NCBI GenBank assembly: GCA_030435675.1
Contig: CM059624.1
Span: 2,132,769-2,196,768, forward strand
DNA: 64,000 nt
Direction of reading: 5' to 3'
DNA from: Steinernema hermaphroditum
Taxonomy: Eukaryota > Nematoda > Chromadorea > Rhabditida > Steinernematidae
Made by a program: the position numbers and the translations under genes. The notes beneath the pieces are model-generated. The model saw only the letters and a program-made list of their open reading frames with translations, had not been told where the DNA came from and did not search any database. Each line of letters begins with the position of its first letter. Position 1 is the stretch's first letter. Positions 22,250 to 30,993 of this stretch are shown here, in pieces.

Positions 22250-22579
22250 CTATCCGAAACGAAGGAAATTGGGGCGGCAGTCGGCAGTCCAGCATTTCAC
22301 CGCATCGGGGTTGGGGCCGTCGGCGTCCTTAACAGTCGCGTCGGTATCGAAGGTTCTCTTAAGGATAGCGTCGAGATGAACATCAGATTTCTCGTTCGAA
22401 GAGGTCTCGGCATCGCGGTCTTCGGGATGGAAACGGATCAGCATGTTCTCAGGAGAACTCGCGATCTCGTCGACAACGGGAGCAGAGTTGACGAGGGCGA
22501 ATCCGAGGATCTAAATCGAATTTTTGAAGATGAGCTTCAAAGGACTGCCTACGAGAAGGACGACGAAGAGAATCTTCAT
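22250..22579 (-). CDS. secreted pre-propeptide ending in PNFLRFG with a Cys pair (RFamide-like), 95 aa
   Basis: Exon 1 (22553-22579) encodes MKILFVVLL. The intron is 42 bp (22511-22552, GTAGGC...TTTAG). Exon 2 runs 22510-22253 with stop TAG at 22250-22252. The signal peptide (ILGFALVNSA end) is followed by an acidic pro-region. The C terminus is KCWTADCRPNFLRFG, then stop. The RPNFLRFG end matches the -PNFLRF-amide class of nematode FMRFamide-like peptides. The two Cys four residues apart could form a small disulphide ring just before it, a feature I do not know in FLPs. The internal segment NMLIRFHPEDRD is shared with the 42.1 kb paralogue (NMLLRFDPENRD). The amidation donor Gly is terminal. 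Confidence 0.82.
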
Positions 22580-22629
22580 GGCGGAAAGAAGTGGTGAAGC
22601 TTCTGATGAAGAGCAGCCGAGGTGTACGG

Positions 22630-22637
22630 TTTATATA
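22630..22637 (-). promoter_or_regulatory. TATA box of RF-peptide gene 2
   Basis: TATATAAA on the minus strand lies 58 bp before the ATG, within GGAACTGTATATAA, identical to the 3.5 kb paralogue. Confidence 0.75.
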
Positions 22638-22684
22638 CAGTTCCATGGGCTACTGTATAATGCAAACAAAATGGTTTTGGGAGA

Positions 22685-22768
22685 GACGAAAATGAGTTTT
22701 TGAGAGAAATAATGTGTTTTGAATCTATGATTAGCCAGGTGTGGAATCCGAAAAGGAGCGCTTTATGG
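22685..22768 (-). promoter_or_regulatory. conserved upstream element of RF-peptide genes, copy 2
   Basis: Minus-strand order: CCATAAAGCG, TTTTCGGATTCCACACCTG, CTAATCATAGATTCAAAAC, ACATTATTTCTCTC, CTCATTTTCGTC. It aligns with copies at 3397 and 42407 and sits about 105 bp upstream of the ATG. No tRNA pair lies beside this copy, which separates promoter conservation from the tRNA-containing duplication. Confidence 0.7.
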
Positions 22769-22779
22769 GTTTTCGAAAT

Positions 22780-24284
22780 AGCCCCCCCCTCAAAGATAGA
22801 ACCCTTCCTTTATCCAAAACCATGGTCTTTTTCATGCTTTCAAGACTGGAAATTCCCTTCTAAAAAGAAGCTTTTGCAAATCATTTACGTGACTGTTTCT
22901 GTGAATTTGTCATCCTCAGCTCATAAACTGACTTCCAACCATTCCGATCGGCGTTCACCGCTTTTTTACCCACTCGGCTTTGCAACACCCACCTCCCACG
23001 GGCGACAAATTGATTGACATCGATTGCACAACCCTCGACCGCCCGCAAGCCTGTCCTCAGCCGGACGGTGATCGATAGGCACGGTCGTCCATTTAATCGC
23101 CCCGCTGGTCTCGCCAACAGTCGCCCCGCCGGAGGTGCATAGTCAACGAGGCGGTGCACGCGGGCGAGCCGATGCAGAGTGTAACAAACAATGCCGAGGG
23201 CGAGAGGCGCCGCCGAAAACAACTGCCGCTTTATTGGCTCGATGACGCCGACCGGCGAACAGATGACTAGTAGATAATAGGTCAATTTGGTGGGATTATG
23301 ATCAAAGGAATTGGATGTTGGGGAGGGAAGAAAAAATAAATAACTTTGTTTTTAAATAACTAACTTTATATAACTATGACACACAACAACATAATACTAA
23401 TACATTACAGATAAAATGTTGCAGCCTTTGCCGTGGTGTGATTAGTTTTCTAGACATGCCGTGCCCTCGTCAAACACTTCCGTTTCAACTCATGGATAAC
23501 TGAAGTTACAAGACGGCTACAAGGTTACAAAAGCAGACGTTATAGTTAGAAGTAGAGGTCGATTTTCGTCAGAACCGTCCTTCGAAACTCGGCGTAAAAC
23601 TTCAACGGCGTTTCATCGGATGCCGTTCTTCGCGTGTCTCCCGCGGAAACTGCCGAAGAAGCTCTTCAACTCCGACGTCCGCGCCGCCACCCGAGTTGAA
23701 GCCCGAGTTAAAGACAGATGCACTGTGCTCCACCGTCATCGGAATCAGCTCTTCGCATCTCTGATTCCCGCGCACACTGATGGGATCGCCGTGTTCTACT
23801 CTGATGTGCCGAAGCCAGAAGAAGACCGGCGACTACGGAGTGACAATGTGTTTCTTGTACATATATATGACGTCTCGCAAGGCGTAAGCCTTAGATACGA
23901 GAAATAAACTCGTAAACTCGTAAGCGCACGGTGCCATTTGCCAAAGTTGGATCTGGAGAGCATAAGAGACGTGTTAATCAAGTAGGCTCAAATCGGTAGT
24001 TCCATTGAAGATGGCTATGTAAAGAAGAGACGAGTTGGGGTATTAGCTTCGCCTTCCGTCACCCTTGAAGTGCACTAGAAGTGAAGTGGCTAAGCTGAAA
24101 CTTTGTTCACCCTTCGATACAATCGGCAATTATCTTATCAAGATTGCCACCAAGTAATACCAAGAATACTATGCTTTATGAAAAAGACAGCATAAACACA
24201 ATAATGATACTAATACAATACAGTAAGCAATAAAATAAAATATCGCAGGTCGCTGTGCGTGCAGTTGCCTAAAGTTATTGAAAC
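22780..24284. other. intergenic, no gene; contains dispersed repeat
   Basis: Between the RF-peptide promoter and the BEL element. It has a GC-rich patch at 22980-23270 without a convincing frame and one copy of a dispersed repeat at about 23590-23925. The target-duplication copy GAAAC is at 24280-24284. Confidence 0.55.
23590..23925 (+). repeat. dispersed repeat, copy 1
   Basis: Shares GCGCACACTGATGGGATCGCCG, GAAGCCAGAAGAA and the end CTCGCAAGGCGTAAGCC...AAACTCGTAAACT with 34560-34890. The middle (CGCACACTGATGGGAT) is shared with 57035-57205. Nature unknown. Confidence 0.6.
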
Positions 24285-24505
24285 TGTTGTATCTCTCCGG
24301 CTCGCCTTTCCTCCTTCGAGGGCCACGCGGGATTTGACGGGAGATCTGAAATTATGTAACAGGTTCACGAACCTGTTCCGACAGAAAAGCGAGAGTGGGT
24401 GAAGCAACCGATTTATATGCTCAACCCGTTAAGCCCTGACAATCAACCAACATAATTATTACAGAGTATACGAGACACTGTCTAGTCTAGTCGAAATCCT
24501 CGACA
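24285..24505 (-). repeat. 3' LTR of BEL element
   Basis: 221 bp, identical by eye to 30773-30993. On the element strand it begins TGTCGAGGATTTCGAC and is preceded by the purine run GGCGGGAG, which could serve as the polypurine tract. The stop codon of the third ORF (24487) lies within it. Confidence 0.95.
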
Positions 24506-25482
24506 CTCCCGCCGGCGCCTTTCTGCATCTCTTCAAGTTCCTTGATCGCTCTTTTCAGTTCTGTTCTGTAGTCACAAACACTAAAGTGGTGTTTTCCAAT
24601 TTCGCCGCAATAGTAACACTTTTGTTTAGTGGATAAACAACGGTTCTTCTCATGAGTATGTAGACACACGAGACATTTGTCCCTTTTCTCCAGAATCTTC
24701 TTACGATCCTTCATGTCGGTTACATTACGACAACTATCGGTGAAATGATCATTCTTGCTACAGAAGCTACAGTAGAATCGATATCCAGGGCTTGGTCGCT
24801 TCCGTTTAGCAAATCTGTCCGGGATGCGCTTCAATTCTTCTTCTAACACTTTAATTTTATCATTGATTTCCTTTCGGAAAGTCTTCTTGGACTCATTGAA
24901 GTCGTAGTTCTTCGACTCCTCCCCGCCACTCTTGCCACTCTTTGCCTGCGCAGATGGTTTCTTGTTTCCTGCGTTGTCATTTTTCTTCTTATCCTCAGCT
25001 ACTTCTCTTTCCGGTGTTTCATCCGATACGGTGTAATTGTTGTCGATCTCGTGAATAGGTGTAATTTTTGTACTTTCGATTTTGTACTTAATCGTTCTTT
25101 GAACTTGATCCATTTCGTTCAGTAAATCCTGGCAAAGTATCAAGAACGTTTTCTTTGCTTTAATAGTGTAATCTTTTTTCACAAAGTTTTCGTAGTCTCT
25201 CTTCAAATTGTTCGCTAATATCCACATTCCATTTGTTTCATATTCCGCTAATAGTTTATCCAAGGTGGTGTGGTTGATGGAGTAGTTGAGCGCCAAACCT
25301 TTGATTTCGGTGGCGTTTCGTTCGATTTGGAGAGAGGTTTCGTAAAGTTTGTAGTAATCGATCTTTTCCATGTGTAAAATGGCTTTCGCCTTTGTAATGA
25401 GCTCGTCGTAGTCGTTTCTTTTCGACGTGTAACGTTGGAAACTTGCGTCCAAACCTTGTACTAGGAAGTAAGAAGTCGCCAT
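24487..25482 (-). CDS. BEL element third ORF: coiled N-terminal part plus zinc knuckles, 331 aa
   Basis: This separate ORF lies downstream of pol. Residues 1-160 are hydrophilic and helical (starting MATSYFLVQGLDASF). A K/E/S-rich linker follows. From about residue 238 come nucleocapsid-type zinc motifs: CSFCSKNDHFTDSC (CX2CX4HX4C), CLVCLHTHEKNRC and CYYCGEIGKHHFSVC. In typical BEL/Pao elements such knuckles close the gag protein before the protease. Here the gag-like ORF at the 5' end lacks them. The position normally taken by an env-like gene therefore holds a nucleocapsid-like protein. Expression would need splicing or re-initiation. No signal peptide or membrane span is present, so it is not an envelope. 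Confidence 0.85.
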   Translation of the reverse strand: MATSYFLVQGLDASFQRYTSKRNDYDELITKAKAILHMEKIDYYKLYETSLQIERNATEIKGLALNYSINHTTLDKLLAEYETNGMWILANNLKRDYENFVKKDYTIKAKKTFLILCQDLLNEMDQVQRTIKYKIESTKITPIHEIDNNYTVSDETPEREVAEDKKKNDNAGNKKPSAQAKSGKSGGEESKNYDFNESKKTFRKEINDKIKVLEEELKRIPDRFAKRKRPSPGYRFYCSFCSKNDHFTDSCRNVTDMKDRKKILEKRDKCLVCLHTHEKNRCLSTKQKCYYCGEIGKHHFSVCDYRTELKRAIKELEEMQKGAGGSVEDFD

Positions 25483-25810
25483 GTCTGAAAATGTATCATG
25501 ATTAATTAAACAAACATTGAATTATTTCCGCGAGCATCACGTTAAATTTGTTTTGAGAACAATTCAATCTAATCGATTTTCATGCGACCGAACGCAACCG
25601 GGATCAAAACGTTGACTGAAGTGTCTGTTGTTTGTCACTTTTCCGTTCCTATTCGTCTCCATTTTTAGACTGTCTGTTTCTGCGGATAATTCTCCATTTT
25701 CTCACGTATATTCTCTTTCTTGGCGTATTTGTTTCTTTTCTGTTTCATTTGTTTGTCTTTTCTTCAACTATAATTGTACTTTGTAGGTGTAGTTTGTAAT
25801 TATTCCGTAA

Positions 25811-28800
25811 TTATTGAGAAATTTCTAACGGAATGACTCTGTTCACTGTTCTCCAGATTGTATTATGGTTCGACATTTTTAGTTTCAATTTTCTGACGTT
25901 GTTGTCAGTAGTTTCGACTACTTCTACTACTCTAGCCATCTTCCAGCTGTTTCTGGGAAGGTGTTCATCCATAATCAGTACTAACTGTCCTATGTATGGA
26001 ATATTCTTTGATTTTTTTGTCGAAATTTCCATGTTTTTCTTGTGAACGTCGTGTAATTCGAGCAGATATTGTTTGCTCCAAATCGTCCAGTACCTTTCGA
26101 GTAATTCTGTTGTACTTTGGAATTGATTTAACACCTTTTTTCTCGATTGTATTGTTTGGTGGAGCATTCGTGGATTGTAATCACCATCTTGTATTTCATC
26201 ACGTATATCTTTATCGTAATGCAATGTTAATTCAGATCAAGGGTGCAAGAAATCCGCCGGCCGCAAGATCTGGAACTCATCTTCGTCCGTATCAACGTGA
26301 GTCAATGGCCTTTCATTTAACATTCCTTCAATTTGAATTAGCAAACATTCTAGTTCCTCGAATGATACTTTTTTGTTCTGCAACGTTTTATACATTGATC
26401 TTTTCACTGAGCCGATCAATCGCTCATACATGCCACCTTCCCAGGGTGCATATGGTGTAATTCGGCTCCATTTTATTTCACTCTTTGCCGTAAATTGTAT
26501 TACTTCGCTATTTTCGAAAATCTCTTTTGCAAAAGTTTTCAGTATTTCATCAGCCAGTTCAAAGGTAGGTGCATTATCACTAGTGATTGATTTTGGAACC
26601 GTTCTCCTACTCGTGAATTTTTTAAATGCTCTTAAAAACGATGTAGTACTCACATCCTTCAGTAATTCCAAGTGAATTAGTCTTGTAGTAGAGCAAACAA
26701 ATATGCAACCGTATGATTTTTTCATCGTGTTTTGGTCTGTGTCTTTGGTCGACAAAGGTCCGAAAAAGTCTACTCCTATGTGCTCAAAGGGTCTGCATCT
26801 CAATACTCTCCTGGAGGGTAAGCCCTGCATGTCCGGATAAGACATCGGTCTTTTGTTGTACTTCTGACACTGGACACATTTTTGTAAAGTTGTATTTACT
26901 TTTTGTCGCAAGCTTCTCATCCAGTATTTTGTTCTGACTTCAGCTATTGTATGATTCCTTCCCTTGTGCATTGGAAGATGTTTTTCCCAGATTAGCAGTT
27001 CCGCCAGAGGTGAATTTTTCGAAATGATTATAGGGTGTTTTGCATCTTCCTCCATAGCACTATTTTGTAGTCGTCCTTGTAATCGCCAAATATTATTTTC
27101 GTCCTTGAAGCATTTTTTGTTCTTTTGTAGGTTATCATCTTTTTCCAACTCTTCTTCGTTTTGGTGTACTCTAATTATCGTCGTCTCTTCTGTATTTAGA
27201 CTTTGTAGTTTGGAAATGTTCTCGTTCACTAGCTTCGTTCTATTAGTCGTATTTTTAGGTTTTTTCAAGTTGTGTATGAAGCGTAGTACGTATGCTACCA
27301 CTCTTTTGAATTTGTGTAGATCAAGTGTGTACTTCCAATTGAGTATTGGTCTTTCACTTAGAAGTTCTTGTATTTTGCAATTGTTTACGCGGAAGTTGTC
27401 TTTTTCAGGTTGTAATTCTTTCAAACTAAGTTTTACTTCGTTTGGCCATATGTTTCTAGTTGATTTTTTAGGAATCGTCATTTCTGTTTTCAATGGCCGT
27501 AATTTGGTTTTGGACATTATCAGTGTACTCTTATTTGTGGAGCATAGATACATTGAAGTAGCCATAACATGCATATTTGCATCTGTAAACGTGACGATCC
27601 AGTGTACACCTTTTGAGTTTGTAATTTCTCTTGGTATTTTGTAATCGATCAGCTGTAATTCTTGGATTATTGCATTCCACTTATCTGTTTGTGCATTATT
27701 CAGTTTCCGATCCCAAGTTGTTTCTTCAGACCATAGTTCTTGAGCGAAACGTTTCGCCTTAAGTAAGTAAGGTGCTAGTAGTCCGAGTGGGTCGTAGTTA
27801 GAAGCTAATATTTGACTAACGGTTCTTTTTGCAATATTTGTAGTTGTTTCATTTTTCTCACTCGATTTTAGTATCAAACTGTCCGACAATGAATCCCAAG
27901 GTATCCCTAGAATTTTGGGTTGTGTATTTATGGAACGATCTTTCTCTTTGATTTCTTGTAGTAAATTTTTGTCATTAGACATAAACTCTCTTAAATTCAT
28001 ATTTATATCTTGAAATATTTTCTTACTTTCTTCGTAAAGTTGACGTCCTTCTTTTTCATTCTCACAAGTCAATATCACATTGTCCACATATGTGTTTCTG
28101 AGGATGTTTTTTGCTAATTTAGGGCTTGTATTTTGTAATAGGTGTAGTTCTATAGTTTGCGCTAGCAGATATGGAGATGCTGTAATTCCGAACGGTACTC
28201 TCGTATACCTATATACGATTAAGTTATTCGTAGTAATGTTCTTATTGTGATCTTTCACCCATAAAAAGCAAGTAGCATCTCGTTGGGATTCCATAAGTCG
28301 TATTTGAAGAAATGCTTTCTCAACATCCGAAATTAGTACTATGCTTTTTGTACGGAAGCGTAGTAAGATATCCGAAACTTCGGGGATAGAAATGGGACCT
28401 ACGTGTATCATTTCGTTTAGAGATTTCTTGCCTTTTGTTTTTGCAGAACCATCGAACACAATTCTTACCTTTGTCGTGTCCTTTTTAGGTGTAATCACTG
28501 GATGGTGTGGTAAAAAGTGTCTTACTAACCCTTGCATGGGTTTTTGCAAATCTACTTCTTCAATAATTCCTGCTTCTAATTGGTCGTCGAAAATTTTCTT
28601 GTATTGACTTATGATCCACTCGTCATTTCTGTAAGATTTTAGCACTGAATCCAATCTTCTGAGTGCCATGTTGTAGTTGTTAGATAGATCTGAGATATCC
28701 TCCTTCCATGGGAACTCTACATAATATCCGTCTTTCCTTTTTTCGGTAGTTCTGTAGAAGTTCTCTACGATTTTCTCATTCGTCCTTAGTAGTTCTTGTT

Positions 28801-29617
28801 TTGAAGATCCTGTGAATTCTGTTGTATTATAATTTAACGTTTCCATCTCGTAATCAGCGGAGTGAATAGAAAGATCTTTGTAATTGCATTGAAATGATTG
28901 TACATTTAGTTCCTCATGAACATCTTCTTTTCTAGATGATGCTGTACCTGATAAGAAAGATCCAAAGTTAGATTCGATGTGATTTAAACCTGAAGGTAAT
29001 TTAGTGCAGTACATGTAGTTAAGTAAAATCCACATTTGATCTGAACCGATTATCAGATCTGGACAGAATTTACGTGTTTCCGAGTGCATCTCTTCCCAAT
29101 TGTCTGATAGTACTAGTCCGTTTTCTTCGTAGAATCTTTTGTCTTCATCCGATATTTGTACTGTGTCTATATCTTTCACTAATCGTTCCATTTGTAGTAC
29201 AGGAATTTTGTATTCAGACTGATCTGTGTTCAGTATGATCAGATTTGATTTTTTGCATTTTAGTTCTTTTCCTTTTTCGTTGTTGAAATTAAACAGCGTT
29301 ATTCGTACTTCACCTTCTTCCGATAATCCTAATCTTTGCGCCGTCTCCGATTTTATGCATGATAATTCAGCTCCGCTGTCAAGCATGAACTTGATTTTCT
29401 TAATCTCATTGGTTTTTTCGTTGCGTACTTTCAGGAACCCGATTGGTAGCGCTCCTTTTGCTACGTTATTTCTCTTTTCTTGTTTGTTATCCATTTGTTT
29501 TTGTTCCGACGTGAATTTGGCCGTATTTTGATTGAAATGGTTTGATGCTGAACTGTTTTTGTAATTTCTTGATTCATTCGTTGTTTTCATCGTTGTATTT
29601 AGAATCATGCGTATCAC
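25811..29617 (-). CDS. BEL element pol-like ORF (protease, RT, integrase), interrupted by one in-frame TGA
   Basis: The frame from 29617 runs to a TGA at 26237-26239 and continues in the same frame to 25811. Visible motifs in order: aspartic protease DSGAE (about residue 80), RT block VRIVFDGSAK and first catalytic Asp in LISDVEKAFLQIRL. The YVDN box follows (YVDD is the usual form), then the integrase zinc part HKGRNHT...CVQCQKY. The D,D,E core is GVDFFGP, ITSDNAPTF and PWEGGMYER. The part after the TGA is the usual C-terminal integrase domain of BEL elements (MARVVEV...). The stop removes that domain unless it is read through. The Asn in YVDN may or may not be normal for the family. Confidence 0.9.
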
Positions 29618-29723
29618 AATAAGTATTAACTAGAGTGTTGATCTTTACCAGTTTCTCTAAACGGTGTATTATCGATTGTAATGTCCAATCTTCAGCCGTT
29701 TCTAGTTGTGTGTATATTATTCT

Positions 29724-30656
29724 TCATGTACGTATGGAGAATTTGCTTAGTATTTGTTGTAATAATCCTCTTGATGTTTCGCTTTCACCCAAATTGACTA
29801 GCTGCCTTCCCAGAGCGGTAACCTTGCGTAGTAATTGTTCTTCTTCCTTGACCTCGTTTTTGCAAGGAGAAATGTTGTTTAATTCTTGCCACAACTTCTC
29901 AATCTGCGCAATACTGTTCCCATATGTTTGTTCCAGTTGAAAAAGAGCCATAGTATATCCTTCTTTTGATGGGTTGTATTGTCGTACGATCTCTTTCGGT
30001 TGTCCTTCTAGAAATTGTAATAAATAAGAGAATTTTTCTACTGAATCTAAATTGTCGTTTTTATCAATTTGTTTTTTAAATAGTGTGTGAAATATCTCCC
30101 ACTCCATTGTACTTCCTTCGAAGGTCGGTATTTTCAACGGGATGATTTTAGTCTTCATGTAATTGTTCGAATGATCTTCTTGCATCGTACTTTGATTCGT
30201 TTTAGACTCGTTAAAACTGCTGTGACTGGTCGAGTTTTGTATGGAATCATTTAGACATTCCGCTTTCTGTTGTAGCAGTGTAATCAGCGTGTTCAAAGAT
30301 TCCTTATCGCTTTCAAGTAGCATTATGCTTTCATTATATTTGTCTTCATATTCGTCTAAATCTTCTTCTGCTTTTAGGAGATTTACTGAATCTTCTTCTT
30401 CTATGGCGTCTACGTACTCTTCGTGCAGTTCGTTGTATTTCTCGAATTGAATTTCCAATTTTTCTAAATTTTTTATAACCGCTGTCATTTTTGCCTGGGC
30501 TTCGCCCTTTTTTCTCACGCAATATTTGAGGTATTCCGTTTCCTCACTTGGAAATTTAAGAGTTGAAATTGTTTCATCAACATCTATGTGTAATTTTTCT
30601 GCTAGTTTTTTAGCTCTTGTAATAGCTCCTTTCGCGTTAGCTAAGTTTTTTGACAT
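29724..30656 (-). CDS. BEL element gag-like ORF (DUF1759-type), ends at in-frame TGA
   Basis: 310 codons. The N-terminal half is charged and helical (SKNLANAKGAITRAKKLAEK and Glu/Asp-rich coils). From about residue 170 there is a DUF1759-like capsid segment (IPTFEGSTMEWEIFHTLF, FLEGQPKEIV). The frame meets TGA after FSIRT. Gag-like sequence continues in the same frame for about 40 codons until another stop that overlaps the start of pol. No zinc knuckle is present. The pol ORF is in a different frame, so gag-pol linkage would need a frameshift or re-initiation. Confidence 0.85.
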   Translation of the reverse strand: MSKNLANAKGAITRAKKLAEKLHIDVDETISTLKFPSEETEYLKYCVRKKGEAQAKMTAVIKNLEKLEIQFEKYNELHEEYVDAIEEEDSVNLLKAEEDLDEYEDKYNESIMLLESDKESLNTLITLLQQKAECLNDSIQNSTSHSSFNESKTNQSTMQEDHSNNYMKTKIIPLKIPTFEGSTMEWEIFHTLFKKQIDKNDNLDSVEKFSYLLQFLEGQPKEIVRQYNPSKEGYTMALFQLEQTYGNSIAQIEKLWQELNNISPCKNEVKEEEQLLRKVTALGRQLVNLGESETSRGLLQQILSKFSIRT

Positions 30657-30759
30657 TTTGATTGTTTGAAAGTCCGGTCGATTTGTTCGTTCCGGCTTGT
30701 AATTTTCCTGGCTTCGTAATTTGTTATTTGAAGATCCAGTAACCGCAGGTGTCGTAATA

Positions 30760-30771
30760 GCCGATGCACCA
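30760..30771 (-). other. primer binding site, tRNA-Gly(GCC)-type
   Basis: One base after the 5' LTR the element strand reads TGGTGCATCGGC. This is the exact complement of GCCGATGCACCA, the 3' end (with CCA) of eukaryotic tRNA-Gly(GCC). The Gly tRNA genes in this window are UCC type and end CAGACGCA, so they do not match. Confidence 0.75.
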
Positions 30772-30772
30772 A

Positions 30773-30993
30773 TGTTGTATCTCTCCGGCTCGCCTTTCCT
30801 CCTTCGAGGGCCACGCGGGATTTGACGGGAGATCTGAAATTATGTAACAGGTTCACGAACCTGTTCCGACAGAAAAGCGAGAGTGGGTGAAGCAACCGAT
30901 TTATATGCTCAACCCGTTAAGCCCTGACAATCAACCAACATAATTATTACAGAGTATACGAGACACTGTCTAGTCTAGTCGAAATCCTCGACA
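30773..30993 (-). repeat. 5' LTR of BEL element
   Basis: 221 bp, identical by eye to 24285-24505, bounded on the outside by target duplication GAAAC (30994-30998). Confidence 0.95.

Larger units (their letters stand above)
24285..30993 (-). mobile_element. BEL/Pao LTR retrotransposon, full length, young
   Basis: This 6.7-kb element lies on the minus strand. The two 221-bp LTRs (24285-24505 and 30773-30993) appear identical by eye, begin TG and end CA, and are flanked by a perfect 5-bp target duplication GAAAC (24280-24284 and 30994-30998). These features fit BEL/Pao elements. A primer site for tRNA-Gly follows the 5' LTR by one base. Order in transcription: gag-like ORF, protease-RT-integrase ORF, then a third ORF with zinc knuckles that ends 19 bases inside the 3' LTR. 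The gag and pol frames each carry one in-frame TGA. There is no envelope-like ORF. It is inserted in the interval between the two Ig blocks. Confidence 0.95.
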
